Shown one piece after another: positions 45,068-52,900 of a DNA stretch of 64,000 nucleotides. The notes beneath the pieces were generated by a model. That model did not search any database, was not told the origin of the DNA, and saw only the letters and a list, made by a program, of their open reading frames with translations. Positions within the stretch are counted from its first letter, which is position 1. Every line of letters begins with the position of its first letter. The DNA is from Paratractidigestivibacter sp003150175 (GTDB lineage: Bacteria > Actinomycetota > Coriobacteriia > Coriobacteriales > Atopobiaceae), in the NCBI RefSeq assembly GCF_964283195.1, contig NZ_CAXYLH010000010.1, one strand, 5' to 3'. Both the position numbers and the translations under genes were made by a program.

Positions 45068-45466
45068 CTACTCGTCGTCGTCGCACGCGGCGGCGCTGGC
45101 GCCGTTCACGTAGATGATCTGCTGGCGCGCCTCGTCGACGAGGGCGTCGAAGTCGAGCTGCTCGTCGGGGCCCGCGAGCGCGACCGCCATGGCGAGCGGG
45201 AGGTTGACGCCCGCGATCACGTGTACGCGGTCGGAGGCGAAGCGTGAGAAGCGCTGGTTCACGCTGCCGCCGAGCATGTCGGTAAGGACGACGACCTCGT
45301 CGGCGCCCTCAAGCGCCGCCTCGACGGCCGCGTCGAGCCCCTCGCCGTTGTCGTTCACGTAGGCGCACACGGCGCAGACGGCGTCGTTTTTGCCCGTAAG
45401 AAACTCGAGGGTGTCCTTGAAGCCTTGGGCGAGAAGGGAGTGGCTCGCCACGACTATCTTTCTCAT
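45068..45466 (-). CDS. PTS mannose-family EIIA component
   Basis: 132 residues with N-terminal IVVASHSLLAQGFKDTLEF; His9 is the phosphorylation site. EVVVLTDMLGGSVNQ and HVIAGVNLPLAMA complete the EIIA-Man fold. Accepts phosphate from HPr and passes it to EIIB. Start at 45466; a longer in-frame reading is the shadow of the EIID gene. It is a stand-alone EIIA, 26 bp after the EIID gene. Confidence 0.93.
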   Translation of the reverse strand: MRKIVVASHSLLAQGFKDTLEFLTGKNDAVCAVCAYVNDNGEGLDAAVEAALEGADEVVVLTDMLGGSVNQRFSRFASDRVHVIAGVNLPLAMAVALAGPDEQLDFDALVDEARQQIIYVNGASAAACDDDE

Positions 45467-45492
45467 TGATTCACCAATCTCTCGAGTCGACG

Positions 45493-46326
45493 CTAGGCGA
45501 GGATGCCGGCGGCGGACGCGACCATCGCGAGGACGATCACCACGAGGATGAGGGCCGTCATGCTCACGTTCTTCTTGGTAAGGAGGTAATACGCGCCTCC
45601 CGTGATGGCGGCGGGGATCATGGCGGGCAGGATCTTGTCGAGCAGCGGCTGGATCTCCATCGCCACGTCGCCGAAGCTGAAGCTGATCGGGCAGGTGACG
45701 CCGATGACCGAGGCGATGAGGCAACCGACTACCGTGAGGCCGAGCACAGAGGCGGCGGCGGTGAGGTTGGGGAGCTTATCGCTAAAGTCGGTTACGAGCT
45801 TCACGCCCTGCTTGTAGCCAAACTCGAGTGCATGCATGCGGATCCAGAAGATGGCGAGGATGAGCGCGAACCAGATACCTGCGCCCACCGGGTTGCCCTC
45901 GATGGCCATATAAGCGGCAATGGATCCCATGATGGTCGGGATCATGGTCATGAGCAGAGAGTCGCCGACGCCGGCGAGCGGCCCCATAGTGCCGATCTTC
46001 AGGTCCTGGACGGCGTCCGCCGCCGCGAGGCCGTCGCGCTCCTCCATGGCCACGCAGGCGCCGAGGATGACGGCGGCGAGCCAGGGCTGGGTGTTGTAGT
46101 AGCGGAAGTGGTTGTTGAGCGCCTGCTTATAGTCCTCGTCGTTCGTGTAGATCTTCCTCAGGATCGGCGAGAGGGCGTAGGCGACCGAGGCGCCCTGCTG
46201 GGTCTGGTAGTTGAAGGTGCACACGCTCATGAGCCAGCGCCAGTTCGCGTTGCGCAAGTCCTTCTTGGTGACCTTGTAGCCGGAGGGCTTGCCCTCGGCG
46301 GCGGCGATGATGTTCTCGTTTTCCAT
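45493..46326 (-). CDS. PTS mannose-family EIID component
   Basis: 277 residues. The EIID signature reads NWRWLMSVCTFNYQTQQGA, with GTMGPLAGVGDSLLMTMIPTI, and there are hydrophobic segments in the C-terminal part. Forms the membrane channel with EIIC. The gene starts two bases after the EIIC stop. Confidence 0.95.
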   Translation of the reverse strand: MENENIIAAAEGKPSGYKVTKKDLRNANWRWLMSVCTFNYQTQQGASVAYALSPILRKIYTNDEDYKQALNNHFRYYNTQPWLAAVILGACVAMEERDGLAAADAVQDLKIGTMGPLAGVGDSLLMTMIPTIMGSIAAYMAIEGNPVGAGIWFALILAIFWIRMHALEFGYKQGVKLVTDFSDKLPNLTAAASVLGLTVVGCLIASVIGVTCPISFSFGDVAMEIQPLLDKILPAMIPAAITGGAYYLLTKKNVSMTALILVVIVLAMVASAAGILA

Positions 46327-46328
46327 GG

Positions 46329-47114
46329 TTACTCATCCTCTCCGATGAAGGCGTCTGCGGAAGCGTGGGCGGTGAGCTCGGCGTCCCTCTCGGCACGCTG
46401 GTAGAACGCGATCGCGAGGGCAACGCCGACGATGGCGGCGCCGATGATGGGCACGTTCAGGAAGGCAGAGAGGAAGAAGCCGGCGAGCAGGTACTGGAAG
46501 TACTTAGCGGTGGGCATGTAGCGAAGCAGCATGGCGATGCCGACGGCCGGGAGCATCTTGCCGGCGAGGGTGAGGCCGGAGAGGAACCACTGGGGCATGA
46601 CCTCGAGGAGCCAGTTGACGGCAGGCTGGCCGAGCGTCACAGAGACAAAGACGGGCAGGGCGGCGCACAGGCCGAAGAGCGCGGGGCAGACCCACAGGAT
46701 GGCGTTCATCTGCTTGAACTTGCCCTCGTTGCAGAACTTCTGGGACTTCTCCACGACGAAGCCGTTGAGGATCTTGGCGATGACGTCGAGCTGGATGCCG
46801 AGCATGCCGACCGGCAGGCCGATGGCGAGGCCCGTGTCGGCGCCCAGGCTCACGCCGTAGGCGGTGGCGATGATGGCCATCGTGCCGTAGTCGGGAATCG
46901 AAGAGCCGCCGAAGCCCGCGACGCCGAGCTGCATGAGCTGGATGGTGCCGCCGATGGCGAGGCCGGTCTTCCAGTCGCCCATGACGACGCCGGTGATGAG
47001 GCCCCAGAAGACGGCGTAGTTGACGAAGATCATCGGGATGCCGTAGTAGTCCACGTGCTTGATGAAGGCCAGCAGGGTCAGAAGGACCACCTGCAGGATA
47101 GTGAAGTTGACCAT
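46329..47114 (-). CDS. PTS mannose/sorbose-family EIIC component
   Basis: 261 residues with about eight membrane segments. GGTIQLMQLGVAGFGGSSIPDYGTMA and LGIQLDVIAKILNGFVV are the EIIC-Man/Sor signature regions. Substrate-binding membrane subunit. Starts nine bases after the EIIB stop. Confidence 0.95.
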   Translation of the reverse strand: MVNFTILQVVLLTLLAFIKHVDYYGIPMIFVNYAVFWGLITGVVMGDWKTGLAIGGTIQLMQLGVAGFGGSSIPDYGTMAIIATAYGVSLGADTGLAIGLPVGMLGIQLDVIAKILNGFVVEKSQKFCNEGKFKQMNAILWVCPALFGLCAALPVFVSVTLGQPAVNWLLEVMPQWFLSGLTLAGKMLPAVGIAMLLRYMPTAKYFQYLLAGFFLSAFLNVPIIGAAIVGVALAIAFYQRAERDAELTAHASADAFIGEDE

Positions 47115-47123
47115 GTTCCCTCC

Positions 47124-47597
47124 TTAGATGAGGTCTGCGACAGAGACGGGCTTGTCGGCAGGCACGAACTGGGCCGTCACCTGGACGCCACGGGCGATGA
47201 GCGCTTTGTAGCTCTGAACGTTCTCTGCGGAGGCGTAGGCGCGCTGGGTGAGCTGAACGCCGTCCTCCTTGACGAGCGAGCCGCCGACGATCAGCGACGG
47301 GAGCTCGACGCCCGACTCGACCAGGCGAAGCATCGTCTCGGGCTCCTTGGCGATAACGAAAACCTTCTCGCGGTCGTACTTGCCCGCGGCGAAGTTCTTG
47401 AGCGCGGTCTCCTCGGAAATGATCGAGACAGCCATGCCCGCGGGACGTGCCATCCTCATGGTGGACTTCAGGACCTCGTCGCCGGCGACCTTGTCGTCGA
47501 TGACCATGACGCGGGTTGCGCCCGACACCGGGGCCCACTGCGTCACGATGATGCCGTGAAGCAGGCGATTGTCGATTCGTGCCATAACAACACTCAT
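47124..47597 (-). CDS. PTS mannose/sorbose-family EIIB component
   Basis: 157 residues. VVMARIDNRLLHGIIVTQW carries the phosphorylated His14. MVIDDKVAGDEVLKSTMRMA and SLIVGGSLVKEDG complete the PTSIIB_sorb domain. It phosphorylates the incoming sugar. First gene of the six-gene operon; TAGGAG lies upstream. The 120-bp gap to the regulator shows no convincing sigma-54 promoter (GG-N10-GC) by eye. Confidence 0.94.
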   Translation of the reverse strand: MSVVMARIDNRLLHGIIVTQWAPVSGATRVMVIDDKVAGDEVLKSTMRMARPAGMAVSIISEETALKNFAAGKYDREKVFVIAKEPETMLRLVESGVELPSLIVGGSLVKEDGVQLTQRAYASAENVQSYKALIARGVQVTAQFVPADKPVSVADLI

Positions 47598-47717
47598 GTT
47601 TGCTCCTATCAAATCAAGTCTTACGTTCAGCACTGCCTTGACGCTATCCGGATTCGCGCCGGGCAAGGGGTTATCGGATTATTGAAGACGCGTGGTCAGC
47701 TCGCGACGGCGCGGAGG

Positions 47718-50462
47718 TCACTCGTCGAGCAGAAGGCTCGAGGAGCCGAGACGCTCCTCTCGCGCCGGAGCGGCGCTCACGCTGATGTAGTCGAAGACGT
47801 AGGCAATCTCGCTTACGGGAACCTCCACGCGATAGCGCGTCGAGATGCTCGAGAAGCTCTGCCTGAAGGACTCGATGAAGTCGATGTGCTCTTCCTCGAA
47901 GCGATCCTGGCCGACGTAGGTCTCGATGGGGTTGCGGGTGACGAGGCGCTCGACGAGGCAACAGAGATGGACGTAGAGCCCGATGATGGCGTTGCTGCCG
48001 ATCTTCTCGCCCGTCCTGCGCTGGAGCTCGTGCACGGCTCCCTCGATCTCGTGGAACAGCCGCTCCGGGTCGAGGATGGTGATGGAGCGGATAACGTTCT
48101 GCAGCGTCATGTTCGAAAGCAGCTTCTCGTGGAAAGAAGCGAGCTCGGAGGCGTCGAGCCACCTGCCGAACACGGCATCGACCTTCGAGGCGGACGCCGT
48201 CGACATAATGTCCTCGAGGGCGACGAAGGGAACGGAGGCGATCCTGGGGTCTCCCGTGCCGATGACGGCGCAGACGCGATGCTCGGAGAAAACGACGTCG
48301 TTCGACCCGTTCGCGGCGAGCTGTTTGAAGGGCCTCGTGAGCAGGCGCGCGCCTATGGTGCGCGGGAGGCTCTGCGAGACGAGCTGACGTATCCTCTCCG
48401 CGGCATCGACCCCGGACTCGGAGCAGAAGACGATGGCGTCCTCGCGGTTGACGCGCTCGATCACCTTGCAGTGCGTCACGCACGCGGTGGTCGCCTCGCC
48501 GAGGACCTCGGCGATGGACTTGCCGCCGAGCAACCCGAAGCCGATCTCGAGCGCGAGCCCAGTGGAGACGTTGTTCACCACCCCAATGGTGGAGTCGGTG
48601 ACGTTCTCGAGGGCCTTATAGGCCTCCTCCAGCGAGCCCATGTCAACAAGAAACACGACCCCAGTGCAGTACGAGTGACGGTCGACAAGGCGCTGGAGCG
48701 GCCCGACGATATCCTTCAGCTGCTGGTCGTAGGGCATGTCGACGGCCTCGTACACATGCATGCCGAGCATGCGGTTCGCCGCGTCGGCGATGCTCGTCGC
48801 CGTCGAGTAGCCGTGGGACAGGATGACGCACAGCGTTCGGAGGGCCTTGGCGTCGCGGGACTCCGACGCAACGCACAGCGTCAAGAGCGTCTTCGTGAAG
48901 TGGTCGAGCGAGATCCCGAGCGCCCCCTCAACGTCTGCGGCGACCTGCTCGGAGACGCTCGATGCAAACGGCAATTCGGAGGTCACGGCCCCGAGGAGAT
49001 GGGAGATTCGCTCCGCGCAGGCCGACTTCCGCTTGGCCAGGCCGATGCCCGGCCACAGCTGCAGGCAGATCTCCTGGGCCAGCAAAAAAGCGACCTTCCT
49101 CGAGAGCTCGATGCCATAGGAGGCGCCCGCGTCGGCGAGGATCGTGCCCACGACGCGCTCGAAGGCGCGCGACCTCGAGGAGTTGACGCCGTGGCCGAAG
49201 ATCAGGTGGTCCTCAACGCCGCGCACGGCAGATACTGCCTGCGAGACGAGCTCGGAGACGGTAAGCTCCCCGGCACAGAACCGCTCGTCGAGAGAGCACA
49301 GGGAATCGAGCGCCTGCTCGACCGGTCCTTCTTCGCTCTCGATGGCGTCTAAGGACGCGTCGATCAAAACGCCGTCGTCAGGCTGCTGGTCGATCTGCGC
49401 GGAGGAAAGAAGATCGCTGGGAAGAAGATACGGGCGGACGACGACGTAGTCGCCCTCGCGATTGAGGAACGCCTTCGCGCAGCAGTTCGTCACGCAGGCG
49501 CGCAGGCCGGCGATGTTGTCGGGGAAGTCCGCGCTGACCAGGCAGCGGTATGCGCCGCGGCTGATCTTCACGTCGGAGCCGATCCGGCAGCCCTCGCTGC
49601 GCAGGAAGCTCAAGATAAGGTCCTCGCGCTCCTCGGGAGTCCGCTCCTTGAGCGAGGGAACGCGGGCGCAGATGGGCAGCTTGCTGTAGGCCGAGGAGAC
49701 CTTCGGGTTGTCGGCGGAAAGCGTCGTCGAAAGAACAAGGCGGCCGCGCGGCGCGTCCTGGGAGGCGTCGAGACCGAGGGCCGTCGCAAGGCAGCGCTCC
49801 ATCGCGGAGGGAGAGAGCGCCTCGATGCCGTTGACGAAGACCACGCCCCCGCGCGACTTGGCGATCGAGTCGTCAAGAAGCCCGTTGAACGAGGTAGCGT
49901 CCGGGACCCCGGCGCAGTCGATGCGCATATAGGAGGAATCGCGGGGCAGCAGGCCCTGGTTCTTGCCGTACTCGTACACGAGGCGAGAAAGGAAAGACTT
50001 ACCGACGCCCACGCCTCCGCTCAAGAGGATAGGCAGGCCGAAGGGAGGGTACTGGACCGCCGCCTTGCACTGCTCGACCACGGAGCTGAGGCTCAAGTCG
50101 AAGCCGACCGCACGCGCGAAATCACGGTGATCGGCGATTCCCGTCGCCTGGACGAGGTCGGCAAGCGAGGCGTACTCGCTCGCGGAGAGCTTCACCTGAA
50201 AACGCTTCTGGAACGCGCGGCGGTGAAAATAACGGACGGGCCTACCGGCCACCTTGACCACGAGGCCGGCGCGAACAAGATCGTTGAGGTACTGGCTCGC
50301 CAGGCTCCTGGAGACGAGGAGCGTCTCGGCGATATCGGAGGTGGACAGGCGGGCAAGGTCGTCGAGCGAGACGGTGGATGTGAGGGCCTCGAGATGCTCG
50401 AGGATCTTATCCCTCATGTCGACGGGCTTTTTTGACGGGCTGTCCTGTGCGGTCTTGTCCAT
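47718..50462 (-). CDS. LevR-like PTS-responsive transcriptional regulator with degenerate AAA+ domain
   Basis: 914 residues. N-terminal winged HTH (about 20-85, LLVSRSLASQYLNDLVRAG), AAA+ domain (about 120-350) with intact Walker A GGVGVGKS (149-156) but Walker B reading GGVVFVNGIEAL instead of a DE pair and no GAFTGA loop. Then a PRD-like region (about 400-525), an EIIA-Man-like domain (about 543-690) with putative phospho-His550 in LSHGYSTATSI, and a C-terminal PRD with LYVHLCCLVERL. The overall order matches LevR/ManR activators, normally sigma-54 dependent. The lost motifs argue that this one works without sigma-54. It very probably senses PTS phosphorylation and controls the PTS/GH172/ROK operon. 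GAGGAGG precedes ATG 50462. Confidence 0.88.
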   Translation of the reverse strand: MDKTAQDSPSKKPVDMRDKILEHLEALTSTVSLDDLARLSTSDIAETLLVSRSLASQYLNDLVRAGLVVKVAGRPVRYFHRRAFQKRFQVKLSASEYASLADLVQATGIADHRDFARAVGFDLSLSSVVEQCKAAVQYPPFGLPILLSGGVGVGKSFLSRLVYEYGKNQGLLPRDSSYMRIDCAGVPDATSFNGLLDDSIAKSRGGVVFVNGIEALSPSAMERCLATALGLDASQDAPRGRLVLSTTLSADNPKVSSAYSKLPICARVPSLKERTPEEREDLILSFLRSEGCRIGSDVKISRGAYRCLVSADFPDNIAGLRACVTNCCAKAFLNREGDYVVVRPYLLPSDLLSSAQIDQQPDDGVLIDASLDAIESEEGPVEQALDSLCSLDERFCAGELTVSELVSQAVSAVRGVEDHLIFGHGVNSSRSRAFERVVGTILADAGASYGIELSRKVAFLLAQEICLQLWPGIGLAKRKSACAERISHLLGAVTSELPFASSVSEQVAADVEGALGISLDHFTKTLLTLCVASESRDAKALRTLCVILSHGYSTATSIADAANRMLGMHVYEAVDMPYDQQLKDIVGPLQRLVDRHSYCTGVVFLVDMGSLEEAYKALENVTDSTIGVVNNVSTGLALEIGFGLLGGKSIAEVLGEATTACVTHCKVIERVNREDAIVFCSESGVDAAERIRQLVSQSLPRTIGARLLTRPFKQLAANGSNDVVFSEHRVCAVIGTGDPRIASVPFVALEDIMSTASASKVDAVFGRWLDASELASFHEKLLSNMTLQNVIRSITILDPERLFHEIEGAVHELQRRTGEKIGSNAIIGLYVHLCCLVERLVTRNPIETYVGQDRFEEEHIDFIESFRQSFSSISTRYRVEVPVSEIAYVFDYISVSAAPAREERLGSSSLLLDE

Positions 50463-50654
50463 GACTTCTTACCTCCTCGTTTAAGGAGTATAAGGGGAGC
50501 CCGGCGAGCGAAAGAGGGCGCGCGGAGGAATCAACAGCCCCAAGAAGAAGTCCGCCACTTGAGGGCATGATAACAACGGCTGTTGAACATTCAATGCCGA
50601 CGCTCAACACTTCGGCTCGACACTTCGCGCTGGGAAAGGACCCGCGCTTTGCAC

Positions 50655-50684
50655 GCCGGGACCCCTATAAAGAAGGGTCCCGGC
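50655..50684 (-). terminator. Hairpin after the Pfs gene
   Basis: 10-bp perfect stem (GCCGGGACCC with GGGTCCCGGC) about 10 bp beyond the stop codon. T tract weak. Confidence 0.6.
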
Positions 50685-50692
50685 GCCGGCGC

Positions 50693-51388
50693 CTAAAGCT
50701 CTACCATGTGAGCGACGATGCGGGCACAGTCGCGGGCAGCCTTCTTCTCGAAAGTGTTGTAGTCCACGACCTGGCCCTCGGCACCGGGTTTGTCGCTGAT
50801 AGCTCGCACGACGACGAAGGGCACGCCGTTGAGGTAGGCGGCCTGCGCGATGGCGCAACCCTCCATCTCGCAGCACAGGCCGCCGAAGGTCGCAAGGATG
50901 CGCTCCTTCTGCTCCGCGGCCGAGATGAACTGGTCGCCGGAGACGACGCGGCCCTCGAGGACCTTGATGTCGGGGGCGACGGCGGCGGCAGCGGCGCAGA
51001 CCGACTCGCGCATGCCGGCGTCGGCCGGGAAAGCGAGGGTGTCGAGCCCGGGGACCTGGCCGGGGGCGTAGCCAAGCGGCGTCACGTCGAAGTCGTGCAT
51101 GACGCAGTCGGTGGAGACCACGAGGTCGCCCACGTCGAGGCGCTCGTCGAGCGAGCCCGCCACACCGGTGTTGATCACGCGCCCCACGCCGAAGCGGTCC
51201 ACGAGGACCTGCACGCAAATGCCGGCGTTGACCTTGCCGATGCCGGACTGGACCACGACGACGTCCGCTCCCCCGAGCTTACCCTCGCAGAACTCCATGC
51301 CGGCGACCTTCGTCGCGCGAGCGCCCTCCATGGCCTCCTTGAGGAGCTCGACCTCCGAGGCCATCGCGCCGATGATTCCCGTCTTCAT
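50693..51388 (-). CDS. mtnN: 5'-methylthioadenosine/S-adenosylhomocysteine nucleosidase
   Basis: 231 residues. IGAMASEVELL with catalytic Glu12, VVQSGIGKVNAG, INTGVAGSLDERLDVGDLV, CCEMEGCAIAQAAYLNGVPF and VVRAISDKPG with the proton-donor Asp. Cleaves MTA and SAH, producing S-ribosylhomocysteine for LuxS. Start at 51388 after AGAAGGG; the extension to 51472 was rejected. Directly downstream of luxS on the same strand, so the two steps of the activated-methyl cycle are clustered. Confidence 0.96.
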   Translation of the reverse strand: MKTGIIGAMASEVELLKEAMEGARATKVAGMEFCEGKLGGADVVVVQSGIGKVNAGICVQVLVDRFGVGRVINTGVAGSLDERLDVGDLVVSTDCVMHDFDVTPLGYAPGQVPGLDTLAFPADAGMRESVCAAAAAVAPDIKVLEGRVVSGDQFISAAEQKERILATFGGLCCEMEGCAIAQAAYLNGVPFVVVRAISDKPGAEGQVVDYNTFEKKAARDCARIVAHMVEL

Positions 51389-51520
51389 AGCTGTTTCCCT
51401 TCTAGAGTCGCCTGGCTTTACGCCGTCGGCTTCGCGCAGTCGGTTTCGTGCCGTCGCTGTTCGGCGCATCACTTTATGGTTCTACCCACAAACCTGAACA
51501 AGATGCGCCCCCACGCGGCC

Positions 51521-52006
51521 TTACGCCGGGTAGGTCATGTGCGCGGAGTCGATGCCGTAAAGGGTGTTCTCCAGGTAGCGGCGAGCCCACCAGTGCGCGA
51601 GGTTGAGGTCGGCGTCATGCCAGTTGCCGCACTCGGCGGGCTTGGCTCCGGGGATCTCGCCCTCGAAGTCGCGGGCGAACTCGAAGCAGCGCGTGACCAG
51701 CGGCGCCACATCCGCCGGCGTCCACTCGCCGAAGAGCACGAGATAGAAGCCCGTGCGGCAGCCCATGGGCCCGAAGTAGACCACGCGGCCGGCCCATTCG
51801 GGGTCATTGCGCAGGAAGGTCGCGCCGAGGTGCTCGAGGGCATGGGCCGCGGCCGTGTCCATGACCGGCTCGCGGTTGGGAGCTGTGAGGCGCAGGTCGA
51901 AGGTAGTGATGACGGCCCCGGTCGCGGGGTCGCGGTCGACGCGGCTCACGTACACTCCCGGCTCGAGCGTGAGGTGGTTCACCGTGAAGCTGGAGATGAG
52001 TTCCAT
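51521..52006 (-). CDS. luxS: S-ribosylhomocysteine lyase
   Basis: 161 residues, the usual length. Zinc ligands His55 and His59 in HALEHLGATF and Cys126 in ECGNWHDADL, catalytic Cys83 in GPMGCRTGFYL and Glu58. Splits S-ribosylhomocysteine to homocysteine and DPD, the AI-2 precursor. AAAGGA precedes ATG 52006; the longer in-frame reading is not needed. Encoded just upstream of mtnN. Confidence 0.96.
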   Translation of the reverse strand: MELISSFTVNHLTLEPGVYVSRVDRDPATGAVITTFDLRLTAPNREPVMDTAAAHALEHLGATFLRNDPEWAGRVVYFGPMGCRTGFYLVLFGEWTPADVAPLVTRCFEFARDFEGEIPGAKPAECGNWHDADLNLAHWWARRYLENTLYGIDSAHMTYPA

Positions 52007-52112
52007 CGTTGTCCTTTCGAAGTTTGGCATCGGGGAAGAAGCGGGGTCGGATCGGAGACCGAGCCAGGGGTCGGCACGGGGATCGGGCAGGAGGTCGGCT
52101 CGGGTCACGGGA

Positions 52113-52877
52113 TCAAAGGGCGCGGGCGATCCAGGGACGGCCGTGGAGCGCGTGCACGGCACGGTTTCTCGCCCCGGGCATGCCGACGCCGTCGGCCAGG
52201 TGCAAAACGACGACGCCGTCCGTCCCGTAAGCGGTGATGCCGCAGAACAGCACGCCGGTGCGGTACTCGGGGTCGAGGTCGGCGCCGAGCGCCTCCTCGA
52301 CGCAAGTGCGCGCCTCCTCGGCGACGGCGTCGAGGTCCGCGCCCGGAGCGACGGCGAAGGACACCTTGCAGATGCCGGCGTTCGCGGGGTCCAGGTGCGT
52401 GAGGGTCGTCTTGTTCAGCACGGAGTTAGGGATCACGTCGACGTCGCCCGCGCGGCTGCGAAGCGTCGTGGAGCGCCAGGTCACGTCGGTCACCGTGCCC
52501 GTCGTGGTGCCGACGGTGACTTTGTCGCCGGGACGGACGGCGCGGCTGAGCATGAGGCCGAGCCCGCCCACGATGTTCGAGATCGTGTCCTGCAGGCCGA
52601 GCGAGATCGCGACCGAGACGACGCCCAGGGCGGCGATGAGGCCCGAGGGGTCGACGTTGAAGACGGGCCTCAGCACCGAGAGGAACGCGAGCGACCAGAT
52701 GGCGGTCCTCAGGATATTGATGAAGATCGAGGCGTTCGGGACCTCGGAGGCGTCGAGGACCTTGTTCGCCAGGCGCACGACGACGTTCTGGACGATCAAG
52801 GCGATCGCCACCGCGACGGCGATGACGGCTCCCTTCTGGATGAGCGCCTCGGTTATGTTGATGACCTGCTGGTCCAT
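52113..52877 (-). CDS. Small-conductance mechanosensitive channel, MscS family
   Basis: 254 residues. Three N-terminal membrane helices; the pore-lining helix TM3 region reads ALGVVSVAISLGLQDTISNIVGGLGLML, followed by the beta domain VRPGDKVTVGTTTGTVTDVTWRSTTLR with VIPNSVLNKT. Compact MscS without extra sensor domains, giving osmotic protection. Start at 52877 (MDQQVIN) after AAGGG; the same frame is open far upstream as the antisense-frame shadow of the helicase gene. Confidence 0.92.
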   Translation of the reverse strand: MDQQVINITEALIQKGAVIAVAVAIALIVQNVVVRLANKVLDASEVPNASIFINILRTAIWSLAFLSVLRPVFNVDPSGLIAALGVVSVAISLGLQDTISNIVGGLGLMLSRAVRPGDKVTVGTTTGTVTDVTWRSTTLRSRAGDVDVIPNSVLNKTTLTHLDPANAGICKVSFAVAPGADLDAVAEEARTCVEEALGADLDPEYRTGVLFCGITAYGTDGVVVLHLADGVGMPGARNRAVHALHGRPWIARAL

Positions 52878-52900
52878 GTTTGCCCTTCTTTTGCCGGAGG

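Noticed and set aside
47598..47717. Sigma-54 (-24/-12) promoter for the PTS operon
   Set aside because: No GG-N10-GC arrangement with flanking consensus was found by eye.
46365..49352. Plus-strand open frame of about 995 codons
   Set aside because: Antisense to the PTS and LevR-like genes, which have strong family motifs; the translation is a His/Asp/Gly/Val-rich shadow.
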